Shown: positions 56,521 through 64,000 of the stretch, one piece after another | Numbering within the stretch: position 1 is the first letter of the stretch | Layout: every line of letters begins with the position of its first letter | DNA from: Tepidimicrobium xylanilyticum | Lineage (GTDB): Bacteria > Bacillota > Clostridia > Tissierellales > Tepidimicrobiaceae | NCBI RefSeq assembly: GCF_900106765.1 | Contig: NZ_FNNG01000002.1 | Span: 124,001-188,000 of the forward strand | Length of the DNA stretch: 64,000 bases | Direction: 5' to 3' | Notes under the pieces: generated by a model | Told to the model about the DNA's origin: nothing | Seen by the model: the letters and a program-made list of their open reading frames with translations, nothing else | Databases searched by the model: none | Made by a program: the position numbers and the translations under genes

Positions 56521-57669
56521 TTATTCTTGAATATTATCTATTGCTATACTTAATATCTCCCCTAATATTTTAGCTGTTTCCAAAGCTTCTTCTATAGTAT
56601 TTAAGTTACTGCCTACCTCTATTAAGGCCGAGTAATCTGAAAGAAACTGATTATATTTCCCTACTGGCTTAATCAAAATGCCAGTACATAACCCAGGATA
56701 TAATACATCGGTTACTGCCTTAATGTACTTAGCAAAGCTCAAAACTGCCTCCTTATTAGGCGAATCTGGGCCTATGACGAAAAAAAATGTTGCTACATCT
56801 TTTCCTTCAATATTGATTTTAGTCTTTTCAAGCAAATTTTTCAAGTTTTTGCTTACACTAGAATCCTTATGGTCAAAACCATCTCGATGGATATCCAGCA
56901 ATACTTTAAAGTTGTCATTCTCTTTTAATTTTGCACTAATAGTCTTTAATGATTGGCTATAGGATTTACTATAGGAGGGTACATCGTGGTATTTAGTTAC
57001 ATGCTCTACCTTATGTCCTCTCTCCTCCAAAATTTCAGATATAACCTGGCCAACTCTAATAACATTTAAGCTTTTATCCGTAGTGTGATGGATATCATTT
57101 TCAAAAGACGAATAGGATTCGGTTCCATGAGTATGGTAAATTAAAATATAAGGTCTTTCTCTATCTATTATCAATGGTGCTATATTCAATGGTTTGGGCA
57201 CCTTGGAAGCATAATCATCCCTATTTGAATCGTCTATGATTATTAAATTCTCATACTCCTCTAACCTGTCTATGATTATTAAATCCTCAACAATTGATGG
57301 GTTATTTTCTATATCCCTTTCTTCTACAGGTTCTCCTATAGGTCGTAAATCGCCATTCATAACCATTATAGAAGGAAATTGAGATCTAATAAATTCCATT
57401 AGATTGTTAGCTATTGAAAAACTATTGTAAAAGGTTTCCTTAACAGGGGATTCAGGGTAGTATTGACTCCTATACAAATTAAAAATGGAGCTTGTTCTAC
57501 TAATTAGGGAAACAAAAATGCTCCCATCCTTGAAAATTGCTACTTCACCATTAAAATCAGTTTTAATTCTATCCTTCGTTATATTAATAAGTATTGTACC
57601 TAAATTGAATAGTATAAGGCATATCAATGCAATTATTATATATGTGCTTCTACTATCCTTATCCTTCAT
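56521..57669 (-). CDS. spoIIP: Stage II sporulation protein P
   Basis: A 382-residue amidase/endopeptidase of the forespore engulfment complex. An N-terminal membrane anchor (YIIIALICLILFNLGTIL) precedes the SpoIIP domain with YHTHGTESYS, DIHRDGFD and ALIEVGSNLNT (catalytic zinc His/Glu). The ATG at 57669 with GAGGAG 7 nt upstream is preferred to a TTG at 57696. Next to gpr. Confidence 0.95.
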   Translation of the reverse strand: MKDKDSRSTYIIIALICLILFNLGTILINITKDRIKTDFNGEVAIFKDGSIFVSLISRTSSIFNLYRSQYYPESPVKETFYNSFSIANNLMEFIRSQFPSIMVMNGDLRPIGEPVEERDIENNPSIVEDLIIIDRLEEYENLIIIDDSNRDDYASKVPKPLNIAPLIIDRERPYILIYHTHGTESYSSFENDIHHTTDKSLNVIRVGQVISEILEERGHKVEHVTKYHDVPSYSKSYSQSLKTISAKLKENDNFKVLLDIHRDGFDHKDSSVSKNLKNLLEKTKINIEGKDVATFFFVIGPDSPNKEAVLSFAKYIKAVTDVLYPGLCTGILIKPVGKYNQFLSDYSALIEVGSNLNTIEEALETAKILGEILSIAIDNIQE

Positions 57670-57675
57670 AAAAAC

Positions 57676-57747
57676 ACTCCTCAATTTAGCTTTCAATACA
57701 TAGATTATATTCAGTTTAGTCCTAGTATATGATAATGATTGAGGAGT
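57676..57747. repeat. 10-bp inverted repeat in the gpr-spoIIP gap
   Basis: ACTCCTCAAT (57676-57685) and ATTGAGGAGT (57738-57747) are perfect inverted copies 52 nt apart. On the minus strand the second arm holds the spoIIP ribosome site, so pairing could hide it; T runs flank both arms. Confidence 0.5.
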
Positions 57748-57752
57748 TTTTT

Positions 57753-58727
57753 CTATCTAATATATCGATTTACGTCTTTAAGTTCTATTCCATGATGGAG
57801 AGCCATATTTAATCCATTTCCAATAATTATTGACAAATCATCTATAATTAAATCAATTTCCTTAGGAGTAACCACCACATTGGTCATGTAGGGTTCTAAC
57901 ACTTCTTTTATTAGCTGGTATCTATCCTCTCTAGATACTCTTTCCAATGTGGAGTAAAATTCAGTACCAACCCTTGCTACCTTTCTCATTGAACCAATTA
58001 TTAAATCCATAGTATCATTAATCATGGTAGCTGCATCAACCACCGTTGGAACCCCAATAGCTACTACAGGTACTCCCAAATATTCTTCATTTAACCCAGT
58101 CCTCTTATTCCCAATACCACTGCCAGGAATTATTCCTGTATTAGATATTTGAATAGTAGTACTAACCCTCTCCATTCTCCTAGACGCCAATGAATCTACT
58201 GCAATCACCAAATCAGGTTTAGTCTTTTCAACTATTCCCTTTACAATTTCCCCCGTTTCTATGCCTGTTAATCCCATTACCCCTGGTGAGATTTTAGCCA
58301 CATTAGCCACCGTCTCATCCCTTTTCTTATTATAAGCAACAAAGTATTGCCTTGTTACCAGTACCCTGTCTACTACTTTAGGTCCCAATGCATCGGGAGT
58401 AACATTCCAGTTGCCTAGTCCTACTATTAAAGTCTTTGTATCTTCATTGGATAATCCTAATCCTTTTATCTCTTTCGCTACGACTTGGCTTATCTCGTCT
58501 TTCAAATCCTGATCTGCACTTTTTAATTTTGGAACCTCTATTGTAATATAAACTCCCTTTGGCTTTTCTAAATGGTTTGAACCTATTTCATCTATAATTC
58601 GAACTCTGGTTATAGTATAGTTTTCTTCTATTTCCTCCTCTACTTTAATTCCAGGTACCTCTCCGTCATTCTGCTCCTGATAGAACTCCCTATTTTCTAT
58701 GGCCAAATCAGTCCTTATTTGAATCAA
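57753..58727 (-). CDS. gpr: Germination protease Gpr
   Basis: A 324-residue spore protease that degrades small acid-soluble proteins after germination. Visible are RTDLAIENREFY, the GLGNWNVTPDALGPKVV motif, AVDSLASRRMER and VPVVAIGVPTVVDA. It starts with TTG behind AGGAGGG. Expected forespore expression (sigma-G in Bacillus). Confidence 0.97.
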   Translation of the reverse strand: MIQIRTDLAIENREFYQEQNDGEVPGIKVEEEIEENYTITRVRIIDEIGSNHLEKPKGVYITIEVPKLKSADQDLKDEISQVVAKEIKGLGLSNEDTKTLIVGLGNWNVTPDALGPKVVDRVLVTRQYFVAYNKKRDETVANVAKISPGVMGLTGIETGEIVKGIVEKTKPDLVIAVDSLASRRMERVSTTIQISNTGIIPGSGIGNKRTGLNEEYLGVPVVAIGVPTVVDAATMINDTMDLIIGSMRKVARVGTEFYSTLERVSREDRYQLIKEVLEPYMTNVVVTPKEIDLIIDDLSIIIGNGLNMALHHGIELKDVNRYIR

Positions 58728-58900
58728 ATTAAATCCCTCCTGTTTTATTAAATATATAATTTTTTGTTGTAAATTTACTTGTTTTAAATATTAGTTTTCT
58801 TTAAAAGCTGAATTTTATGTATAATGAGGTTAATTCTCCTTGCTTTTTATCCATCTTCATGGTAAAATATCTTTTGTTAAGAAATGAGGAGGTGAAAGGG

Positions 58901-59176
58901 TTGGCAAATATTAAATCAGCAAAGAAGAGAATTAAAACTATCAAGAAGAGAACTGCTTTAAATAGAAGTAGAAAGTCTGAAATTAAAACTTATATCAAAA
59001 AATTCGATTTAGCCTTGGAAAATGGTAATTTGGATGAAGCTAAGGAATTACTTAAGATTATAGATAGAAAATTAAAAAGAGCGAGCCATAAAAGGGTTAT
59101 TCATAAAAATGCCGCTTCAAGAAGAATAAGTTCTTTAACTAAAAAGTTAAACAATAGAATAAACGAAGCAGTATAA
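58901..59176 (+). CDS. rpsT: 30S ribosomal protein S20
   Basis: A 91-residue basic ribosomal protein beginning LANIKSAKKRIKTIKKR (first residue read as Met). TTG at 58901 is the start because AGGAGGTG lies 6 nt upstream and the protein then matches S20; a longer frame from 58817 has no support. One of few plus-strand genes. It is divergent from gpr and convergent with holA. Confidence 0.96.
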   Translation: MANIKSAKKRIKTIKKRTALNRSRKSEIKTYIKKFDLALENGNLDEAKELLKIIDRKLKRASHKRVIHKNAASRRISSLTKKLNNRINEAV

Positions 59177-59178
59177 AG

Positions 59179-59204
59179 AAAACTTCGGATTACCGAAGTT
59201 TTTT
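59179..59204 (+). terminator. Terminator of rpsT
   Basis: AAAACTTCGG and CCGAAGTTTT (59179-59188, 59193-59202) around ATTA, with T6 running to 59204. It also separates the convergent holA gene. Confidence 0.93.
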
Positions 59205-59209
59205 GTTTG

Positions 59210-60274
59210 TCAAATTTTAAAACATAGATTTGTTATTAATATTTCCAAAGCCAATCTATCATCTATTGAGCTGGATTTTATAATCTTATCCGCTTCAAGA
59301 CAGTAAAACATTGCCCTCTCCAATTGTGGAATTGTAAAGTTGCTGCTTTGATTAGCCACCTTACGATACTCATATTGCTTTAAATTCATCTTGCTAAACA
59401 CATCACCTTCAGAATAACCCTTAAGCCTCAATACCTTATAATTCAGCATATTTCTAAGCTGCCTAACAATCATATGAAGAATAAATAATACGGGTTCATT
59501 AGACCTATACATTTCGTTAAACAATCTAATAGCCTTTTCCCCATTTTTTTGGCTGATGCTATTCAACAAATTAAACACATTCATCTCCAAAGGCTTAGAC
59601 ATCAATAAGTCAATAATATCATTGGTAACTTCTTCTCCATTGGATAGATAATTGGAAATCTTAATTATTTCATTTTCTAAATCATATAATGTCCTATTAT
59701 AGTTGGAATCCAAATAAGAGGATTGCTGCACAAAGTAATTTATGCTGGATTTAGATATCTTCTTATTATATTTTTTGAAACTCTTTTCAACCCAATCGTT
59801 TAAATCGTTTCCCTTTAATTTAGCAAATTCCACTAACTCTCCCGAATTAATTATAGACTTATACAAGGCATTAGATTTATTAATACTTTCATCCTTTTCA
59901 ACAAATATTAAGCACAAATAATCGGGTAATTCTCCAAAGTATTTAATTAATGGATTCTTTGAAGGAGGTAATTTAAACTCCTCAGAAATTTCTTCCTTTT
60001 CCCTTTTATTGCTAAATAAAGGAAAATCCTTGATTACCACAATTTTCTTTTCAGACATAAAGGGCAGCGTTTCACAAGCATTTAAAATGGAATCAAACTT
60101 TAAGGACTTACCATCTAATATTACGTAATTCAATGCTTCTAATGAGCTATCTATATAAATATTTTTTAAGGTTAATACCGTATAATCAATTAAATATTCT
60201 TCTTCACCATAAAATAGATAAACCGATTTCAACTCATGTTTTTTTGCCTTATCGATAAATTCCTTGTAATTCAA
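59210..60274 (-). CDS. holA: DNA polymerase III subunit delta
   Basis: A 354-residue clamp-loader subunit. VYLFYGEEEYLIDYTV opens the AAA+-like fold; ERAMFYCLEADKIIKSS and LALEILI near the end match HolA. A TTG at 60274 (LNYKEFIDKAKKHE) with GGAG just upstream fits the family better than the TTG at 60295. Overlaps the comEC 3' end by 26 bp. Confidence 0.93.
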   Translation of the reverse strand: MNYKEFIDKAKKHELKSVYLFYGEEEYLIDYTVLTLKNIYIDSSLEALNYVILDGKSLKFDSILNACETLPFMSEKKIVVIKDFPLFSNKREKEEISEEFKLPPSKNPLIKYFGELPDYLCLIFVEKDESINKSNALYKSIINSGELVEFAKLKGNDLNDWVEKSFKKYNKKISKSSINYFVQQSSYLDSNYNRTLYDLENEIIKISNYLSNGEEVTNDIIDLLMSKPLEMNVFNLLNSISQKNGEKAIRLFNEMYRSNEPVLFILHMIVRQLRNMLNYKVLRLKGYSEGDVFSKMNLKQYEYRKVANQSSNFTIPQLERAMFYCLEADKIIKSSSIDDRLALEILITNLCFKI

Positions 60275-62720
60275 TTTTCTCCATCTCCTTCTCAATCAGT
60301 AAAAATTCAATTGCTAGCCTATAGGAAAGGAAGAATAATATAATTAAATATATGATACAAAGCTTATATTCCTTTAATATATCTAATATTATCCACTTAT
60401 CTCTTAAGAAAAACTCAATTTCATACCCACTCTTATTTAGTTTAAGACTTATAAGGCCTAACTCATCGGTTCTAAATATTTCAATATTGTGCTTTTCATA
60501 TCTTTCCAAAACATCCCTATGAGGATGGCTAAAGCTATTATTTCTTCCCACAGATATAAAACCTATTCTTGGTTTAATTTCATCTAAAAAATCCTCACTT
60601 GAAGAAGTATTGCTGCCATGGTGAGGCACCTTTAAAAAGTCCACATCCACATTTAAGCTATTTTGAATACTTTTTTCCCCCAATTCTTCAATATCTCCTG
60701 TAAACAGAATATTAAAATTATGATACCTCAATAATAAGACTAAGGACAGGTCATTGTCTGAAATATTGATATAGTTTAATAGCTCATGGCTAGGTCCAAT
60801 TACATATATATTACCATGCCTGCATAATCTAACCTTATCGCCCTTCTTCAATAATTTTACAGGTATTCCCTTCTCAATGGCCTTATCCATTATCTGGTTA
60901 TATAGCTGATTTCCCTCTCTTTCATATCCTAAGTATATATTCTCAATTCTTATATTGTCAATCAAATAGGGTAGACTTTTACAGTGATCTGCATCATAAT
61001 GGCTTATGAATACTCCATCCAACTTAAATATTCCTTCCTTTTCTAAATAGGGAAGAAGAATATTTTTACCTACATCGAAGTCCCCAAACGAATTTCCTCC
61101 TGTATCAATTAAATAGATTCCTTCCTTTGTTCTAATTAAAATACTATCTCCCTGCCCCACATCGATAAATTCTATGGTCATACTAGAATCAAAATAATAA
61201 GATATAGCATTTACTAAAGCTATAAATAAAAGAAAAAACACTATTATTTTATTTAACCGTTTATTAAATTTGCTAATATCTATGATTCTAAATAACATTA
61301 ATATCATTACATAGTAAATGAATATACCATAAATAGATGAGGAAGGTACTTTAATATTTAATATTGGGAAATAACTTAATATCTCCATAATTTTAAACTG
61401 AATATTCAGAAAAAAGTTTATTATAATCCCGATAGAATTGGAAATAGCACTACTGAATAATGAAAAAAATAATAAAATTATACACAGCACTAAAGAAAAA
61501 CTAAATATCGGCATCAATGCCAAATTTGCCACTACGCTAATAGCTGGCAGCCTATTGAAATAATAGGATAAAATGGGTAACAACCCTATTTGAACATATA
61601 TAATTGCTGCCAAGGCTTTAGAAAGGCCTCCCCTATATATAGATATTGGACTAACCTTATTTGCAAAAAATAAAATTGCAAGAGTAGCCCCAAAGGATAG
61701 CTGGAGTCCAATACTAAAAATCCAAAAGGGGTTTATTAAAATCAATATGAATAGGGCAAAGAATAGAGCATTGATGGAATCATAAGGAAGTCTTATAATC
61801 TGAGAAGTCAGTAATATGCTAAACATTATATTTGCCCTCAATATAGATGGGGGAAAGTTAATTGCATAGGCGTAAAACCAGATAAATCCAATAGTTATTA
61901 TTGAACTTATCTTTCTGTTTATCCCCAAATAAACAAATATTGAAGTAAATAGGTTTGCAACAATTCCAATATGTAAACCGGATACAGCCAATAAATGAGC
62001 TAAGCCTAGGTCCCTAAATAACTGAATATCCTCTCCATCCAAGTAGGAATATTCACCTAATAATATGGATTTCATCATACGACTGCTTTTTTCATTTAGA
62101 TAAAGATCTAATCCATTTCTTATTTTTTTAATAAATCCGGATTTAATCTTTATAAAAAAATCTCCTTCCCTTCCTTTTACATCTATTATGGAGCTATCCC
62201 TTATGGTCATAGTAACATGAATGTTTTCCGTCAATAGATTTAATTTATAGTTAAATAGATTGGGATTTGTATTAGGTAAAGGTTCTTTCAATACTCCTCT
62301 AAAGCTTATTTGATCTCCCATTTCCAAATTTTTATCGCCTATTACCTTTAAAATTAGTTTTTCAGATACTTTTATATATTCTCCATCCACATTTATTCCA
62401 TTTACTCTAATTATGTATCTTCCAACCTCTTCTGAAAGAGATTTCACTTCTTTTACAGTTCCCACCAATTCAATAGGCTTATCGATACATTTTTTCAATT
62501 TGCTGTTTTCTACTTTTACGCTTGCTAATATGATTCCTAATAAGAATAAGCTTAGAAAAATGAAAATTGTAATAGGTCTATTATATTTCAATCTTATGAA
62601 GCTAATTAGTATAAGGGATAAAAATATTAAAAATACTAAGTGGATGTCTATTTGAAAACAATAATAAAATATAATACCACATATTAAAGGAAGGGTAAGA
62701 AAGACAAAGGGTCTTTTCAT
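60249..62720 (-). CDS. comEC: DNA internalization protein ComEC/Rec2
   Basis: An 823-residue membrane protein. The N-terminal DUF4131 region includes an OB-like domain (about 85-160). The competence domain with many membrane helices follows (LLAVSGLHIGIVANLF), then a metallo-beta-lactamase domain (IEFIDVGQGDSILIRT; FISHYDADHCKSL; LKVPHHGSNTSSS). Unusually, a final hydrophobic helix comes after it. It moves single-stranded DNA into the cytoplasm. Overlaps holA. Confidence 0.96.
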   Translation of the reverse strand: MKRPFVFLTLPLICGIIFYYCFQIDIHLVFLIFLSLILISFIRLKYNRPITIFIFLSLFLLGIILASVKVENSKLKKCIDKPIELVGTVKEVKSLSEEVGRYIIRVNGINVDGEYIKVSEKLILKVIGDKNLEMGDQISFRGVLKEPLPNTNPNLFNYKLNLLTENIHVTMTIRDSSIIDVKGREGDFFIKIKSGFIKKIRNGLDLYLNEKSSRMMKSILLGEYSYLDGEDIQLFRDLGLAHLLAVSGLHIGIVANLFTSIFVYLGINRKISSIITIGFIWFYAYAINFPPSILRANIMFSILLTSQIIRLPYDSINALFFALFILILINPFWIFSIGLQLSFGATLAILFFANKVSPISIYRGGLSKALAAIIYVQIGLLPILSYYFNRLPAISVVANLALMPIFSFSLVLCIILLFFSLFSSAISNSIGIIINFFLNIQFKIMEILSYFPILNIKVPSSSIYGIFIYYVMILMLFRIIDISKFNKRLNKIIVFFLLFIALVNAISYYFDSSMTIEFIDVGQGDSILIRTKEGIYLIDTGGNSFGDFDVGKNILLPYLEKEGIFKLDGVFISHYDADHCKSLPYLIDNIRIENIYLGYEREGNQLYNQIMDKAIEKGIPVKLLKKGDKVRLCRHGNIYVIGPSHELLNYINISDNDLSLVLLLRYHNFNILFTGDIEELGEKSIQNSLNVDVDFLKVPHHGSNTSSSEDFLDEIKPRIGFISVGRNNSFSHPHRDVLERYEKHNIEIFRTDELGLISLKLNKSGYEIEFFLRDKWIILDILKEYKLCIIYLIILFFLSYRLAIEFLLIEKEMEKIELQGIYR

Positions 62721-62723
62721 AGA

Positions 62724-62819
62724 TCAATTCTTTTTCCTCCTATTCATTCTATTCAATGCCCATATTATTAAAAGCATCCCTACGATGGTAAAATAACTTC
62801 CCAAGTTTTGCTTATCCAT
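62724..62819 (-). CDS. 31-residue membrane miniprotein upstream of comEC
   Basis: ATG at 62819 (AAAGGA 7 nt upstream) opens MDKQNLGSYFTIVGMLLIIW then ALNRMNRRKKN: a short lead, one membrane helix and a basic cytoplasmic end. It stops 3 bp before the comEC start, and the AGGAGG next to comEC is inside its coding region, which suggests coupled translation. No family recognised. Confidence 0.55.
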   Translation of the reverse strand: MDKQNLGSYFTIVGMLLIIWALNRMNRRKKN

Positions 62820-62938
62820 ATCCATTTCCTTTCTAATTAATTTACTTAAATTATAACATACTCATACAATTTTGTTTTTAATTTAAAATAAAAATGGTAT
62901 TATAATTATAATACATATTTTGTTAGGTGGTGGAAAAG

Positions 62939-64000
62939 TTGACAGAAAGAATCTACTTAGAGAATCCATATTTACGTAATATTGAGGCTAGGATTGTAGA
63001 AAAAAAATATATGAATAACAGATATTATGTCAAGACCAATAAAACCATATTCTATCCAAACTTAGCTGGTGGACAACCTGGGGACAGAGGAACTATCAAT
63101 GGTGTAGAAGTGATAGATACTTATGAAGATGGAATAGATATAGTCCATGTTCTTAAAGATAACATTCATAGCGATAGAGTTGAACTATCCATAGATTGGA
63201 ATAATAGATTCGATTATATGCAGCAACATTCTGGACAACACCTTCTATCTTCTGTATTCTATAAATTATTCAATGGTGAAACCATTGGATTCTATATTGG
63301 AAAGGAATATGTTTATATCGATGTAGATATACCTAAGATTAGTGAAGAAGAGATACAGAAAGTGGAAGAATTTGCTAATAAAATAGTCTTTTCAAACTTC
63401 TCCATCAAATCCTATATTGTGGAAAGGGAAGATATTGATAAAATACCTGTGAGAAAGGACCCAATAGTCAGCTCCAATATCAGAATAGTAGAAATAGATG
63501 GAATAGATTTTTCCCCTTGTTGTGGCACTCATTTACGGAGTACAGGGGAAATTGGCATGATTAAGATAAGGCGAGTAGAATCCTACAAAGGGAATATCCG
63601 AGTAGAATTTGTATGTGGCAATAGGGCCTTAAGGGATTATATCTGGAAAAGCAATGCCATTCAAAAGATTAGCAACCTACTATCCTCAAAGGATAAGGAC
63701 GTTTATAATAGAGTTGAAAAACTGTATAATGATAAGGAAAATTTAGAGAAGGAAAATAGGCTTTTAAGAGAAAAATTATTCAAATTCATAGCAACAGATT
63801 TAATAAGGGAAGCAAAGAACATTAATGGGATCAATTTCATCATTAATGAATCCATGGATATGGAATTTAAAGAACTTCAGAATTTAATACCCTACGTCAA
63901 TTTAATAGAAAATACTATAATTCTATTTGGCGTAAAGGGCAATTCCACTGGGCAATTTATAATAAGCAGAAGTCAAAATCTTAATATAAACATGAAGAAA
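62939..64000 (+). CDS. Alanyl-tRNA editing (AlaX-like) protein with DHHA1-type tail, cut by window edge
   Basis: The open frame from TTG at 62939 (TTAGGTGG ribosome site) runs 354 codons to the edge. The fold is that of the AlaRS editing domain: PNLAGGQPGDRGTING near the start, zinc motifs H97-x3-H101 in QQHSGQHLLS and C194-x3-H198 in CCGTHL, then a long coiled coil (about 230-285) and the start of a DHHA1-like C-terminus. No aminoacylation domain is present, so it most likely clears mischarged Ser- or Gly-tRNA(Ala) in trans. Divergent from comEC. Confidence 0.88.
   Translation, partial: MTERIYLENPYLRNIEARIVEKKYMNNRYYVKTNKTIFYPNLAGGQPGDRGTINGVEVIDTYEDGIDIVHVLKDNIHSDRVELSIDWNNRFDYMQQHSGQHLLSSVFYKLFNGETIGFYIGKEYVYIDVDIPKISEEEIQKVEEFANKIVFSNFSIKSYIVEREDIDKIPVRKDPIVSSNIRIVEIDGIDFSPCCGTHLRSTGEIGMIKIRRVESYKGNIRVEFVCGNRALRDYIWKSNAIQKISNLLSSKDKDVYNRVEKLYNDKENLEKENRLLREKLFKFIATDLIREAKNINGINFIINESMDMEFKELQNLIPYVNLIENTIILFGVKGNSTGQFIISRSQNLNINMKK

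Noticed and set aside
58817-58900. N-terminal extension of S20
   Set aside because: The 28 extra residues do not resemble S20, while TTG at 58901 has a strong ribosome site and gives the normal protein.
1-64000. CRISPR arrays, tRNA genes, prophage structural genes
   Set aside because: No regularly spaced repeats, no tRNA cloverleaf with CCA-type end and no capsid or tail genes were seen in reading the window.

Overview
The window is a low-GC chromosomal segment of an anaerobic, probably endospore-forming Firmicute. Spore genes (spoIIP, gpr, yqfC/yqfD), a type A RNase P RNA, a T-box-like glyQS leader, CIRCE/HrcA control and the dgt-dnaG-rpoD and hrcA-grpE-dnaK-dnaJ orders point to Clostridia in the broad sense. 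My best guess is the Tissierellales, by inference from protein style and gene order rather than from a 16S gene. Almost everything is on the minus strand. Plus-strand exceptions are an integrase remnant, rpsT and an AlaX-like gene that runs off the right edge.

1-13.8 kb: a purine (xanthine/urate) catabolic cluster of the E. coli ygeVWXYZ-yqeA-ygfK-ssnA-xdhD type. In transcription order it holds a sigma-54 activator, diaminopropionate ammonia-lyase (YgeX), a carbamoyltransferase-like protein (YgeW), an M20 hydrolase (YgeY), a shortened YgfK, carbamate kinase, SsnA aminohydrolase, an NCS2 permease, a hydantoinase and the N-terminal part of a selenium-dependent xanthine dehydrogenase cut by the left edge. 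The likely flow is purine uptake, hydroxylation, ring opening, then disposal of ureido and diamino fragments with ATP made by carbamate kinase. A sigma-54-like promoter lies before ygeX, with three copies of the dyad TTATCA-N3-TGATAA 130-230 bp upstream of it. The permease leader can form an unusual set of crossing helices.

13.8-19.3 kb: a decayed accessory region. It has a membrane protein with an in-frame stop, a frameshifted SRAP (YedK-like) gene, a GNAT gene with a stop at codon 10, a shattered methyltransferase, two small intact-looking genes, a degenerate IS256-family element and a tyrosine-integrase remnant that abuts the 3' end of rnpB.

19.3-62.8 kb: conserved housekeeping blocks. 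These are rnpB; zinc-ribbon protein/nif3/trmK; rpoD/dnaG/dgt; ppsR/ccpN; glyS/glyQ; recO/era/cdd; dgkA-PAP2/ybeY/pgpH/phoH/yqfD/yqfC; floA/nfeD; yqeY/rpsU; hinT/mtaB/rsmE/prmA; dnaJ/dnaK/grpE/hrcA; hemW/lepA; lepB/spoIIP/gpr; rpsT; holA/comEC. Several genes overlap or nearly touch, as expected for operons, and strong stem-loops separate some of the blocks.

The most interesting items are the enhancer-like dyad array with its sigma-54 promoter, the pseudoknot-capable permease leader, a YgfK that lacks its pyridine-nucleotide domain, a glyQS T-box-like leader with almost no room for Stem I, and the decayed island ending at rnpB.
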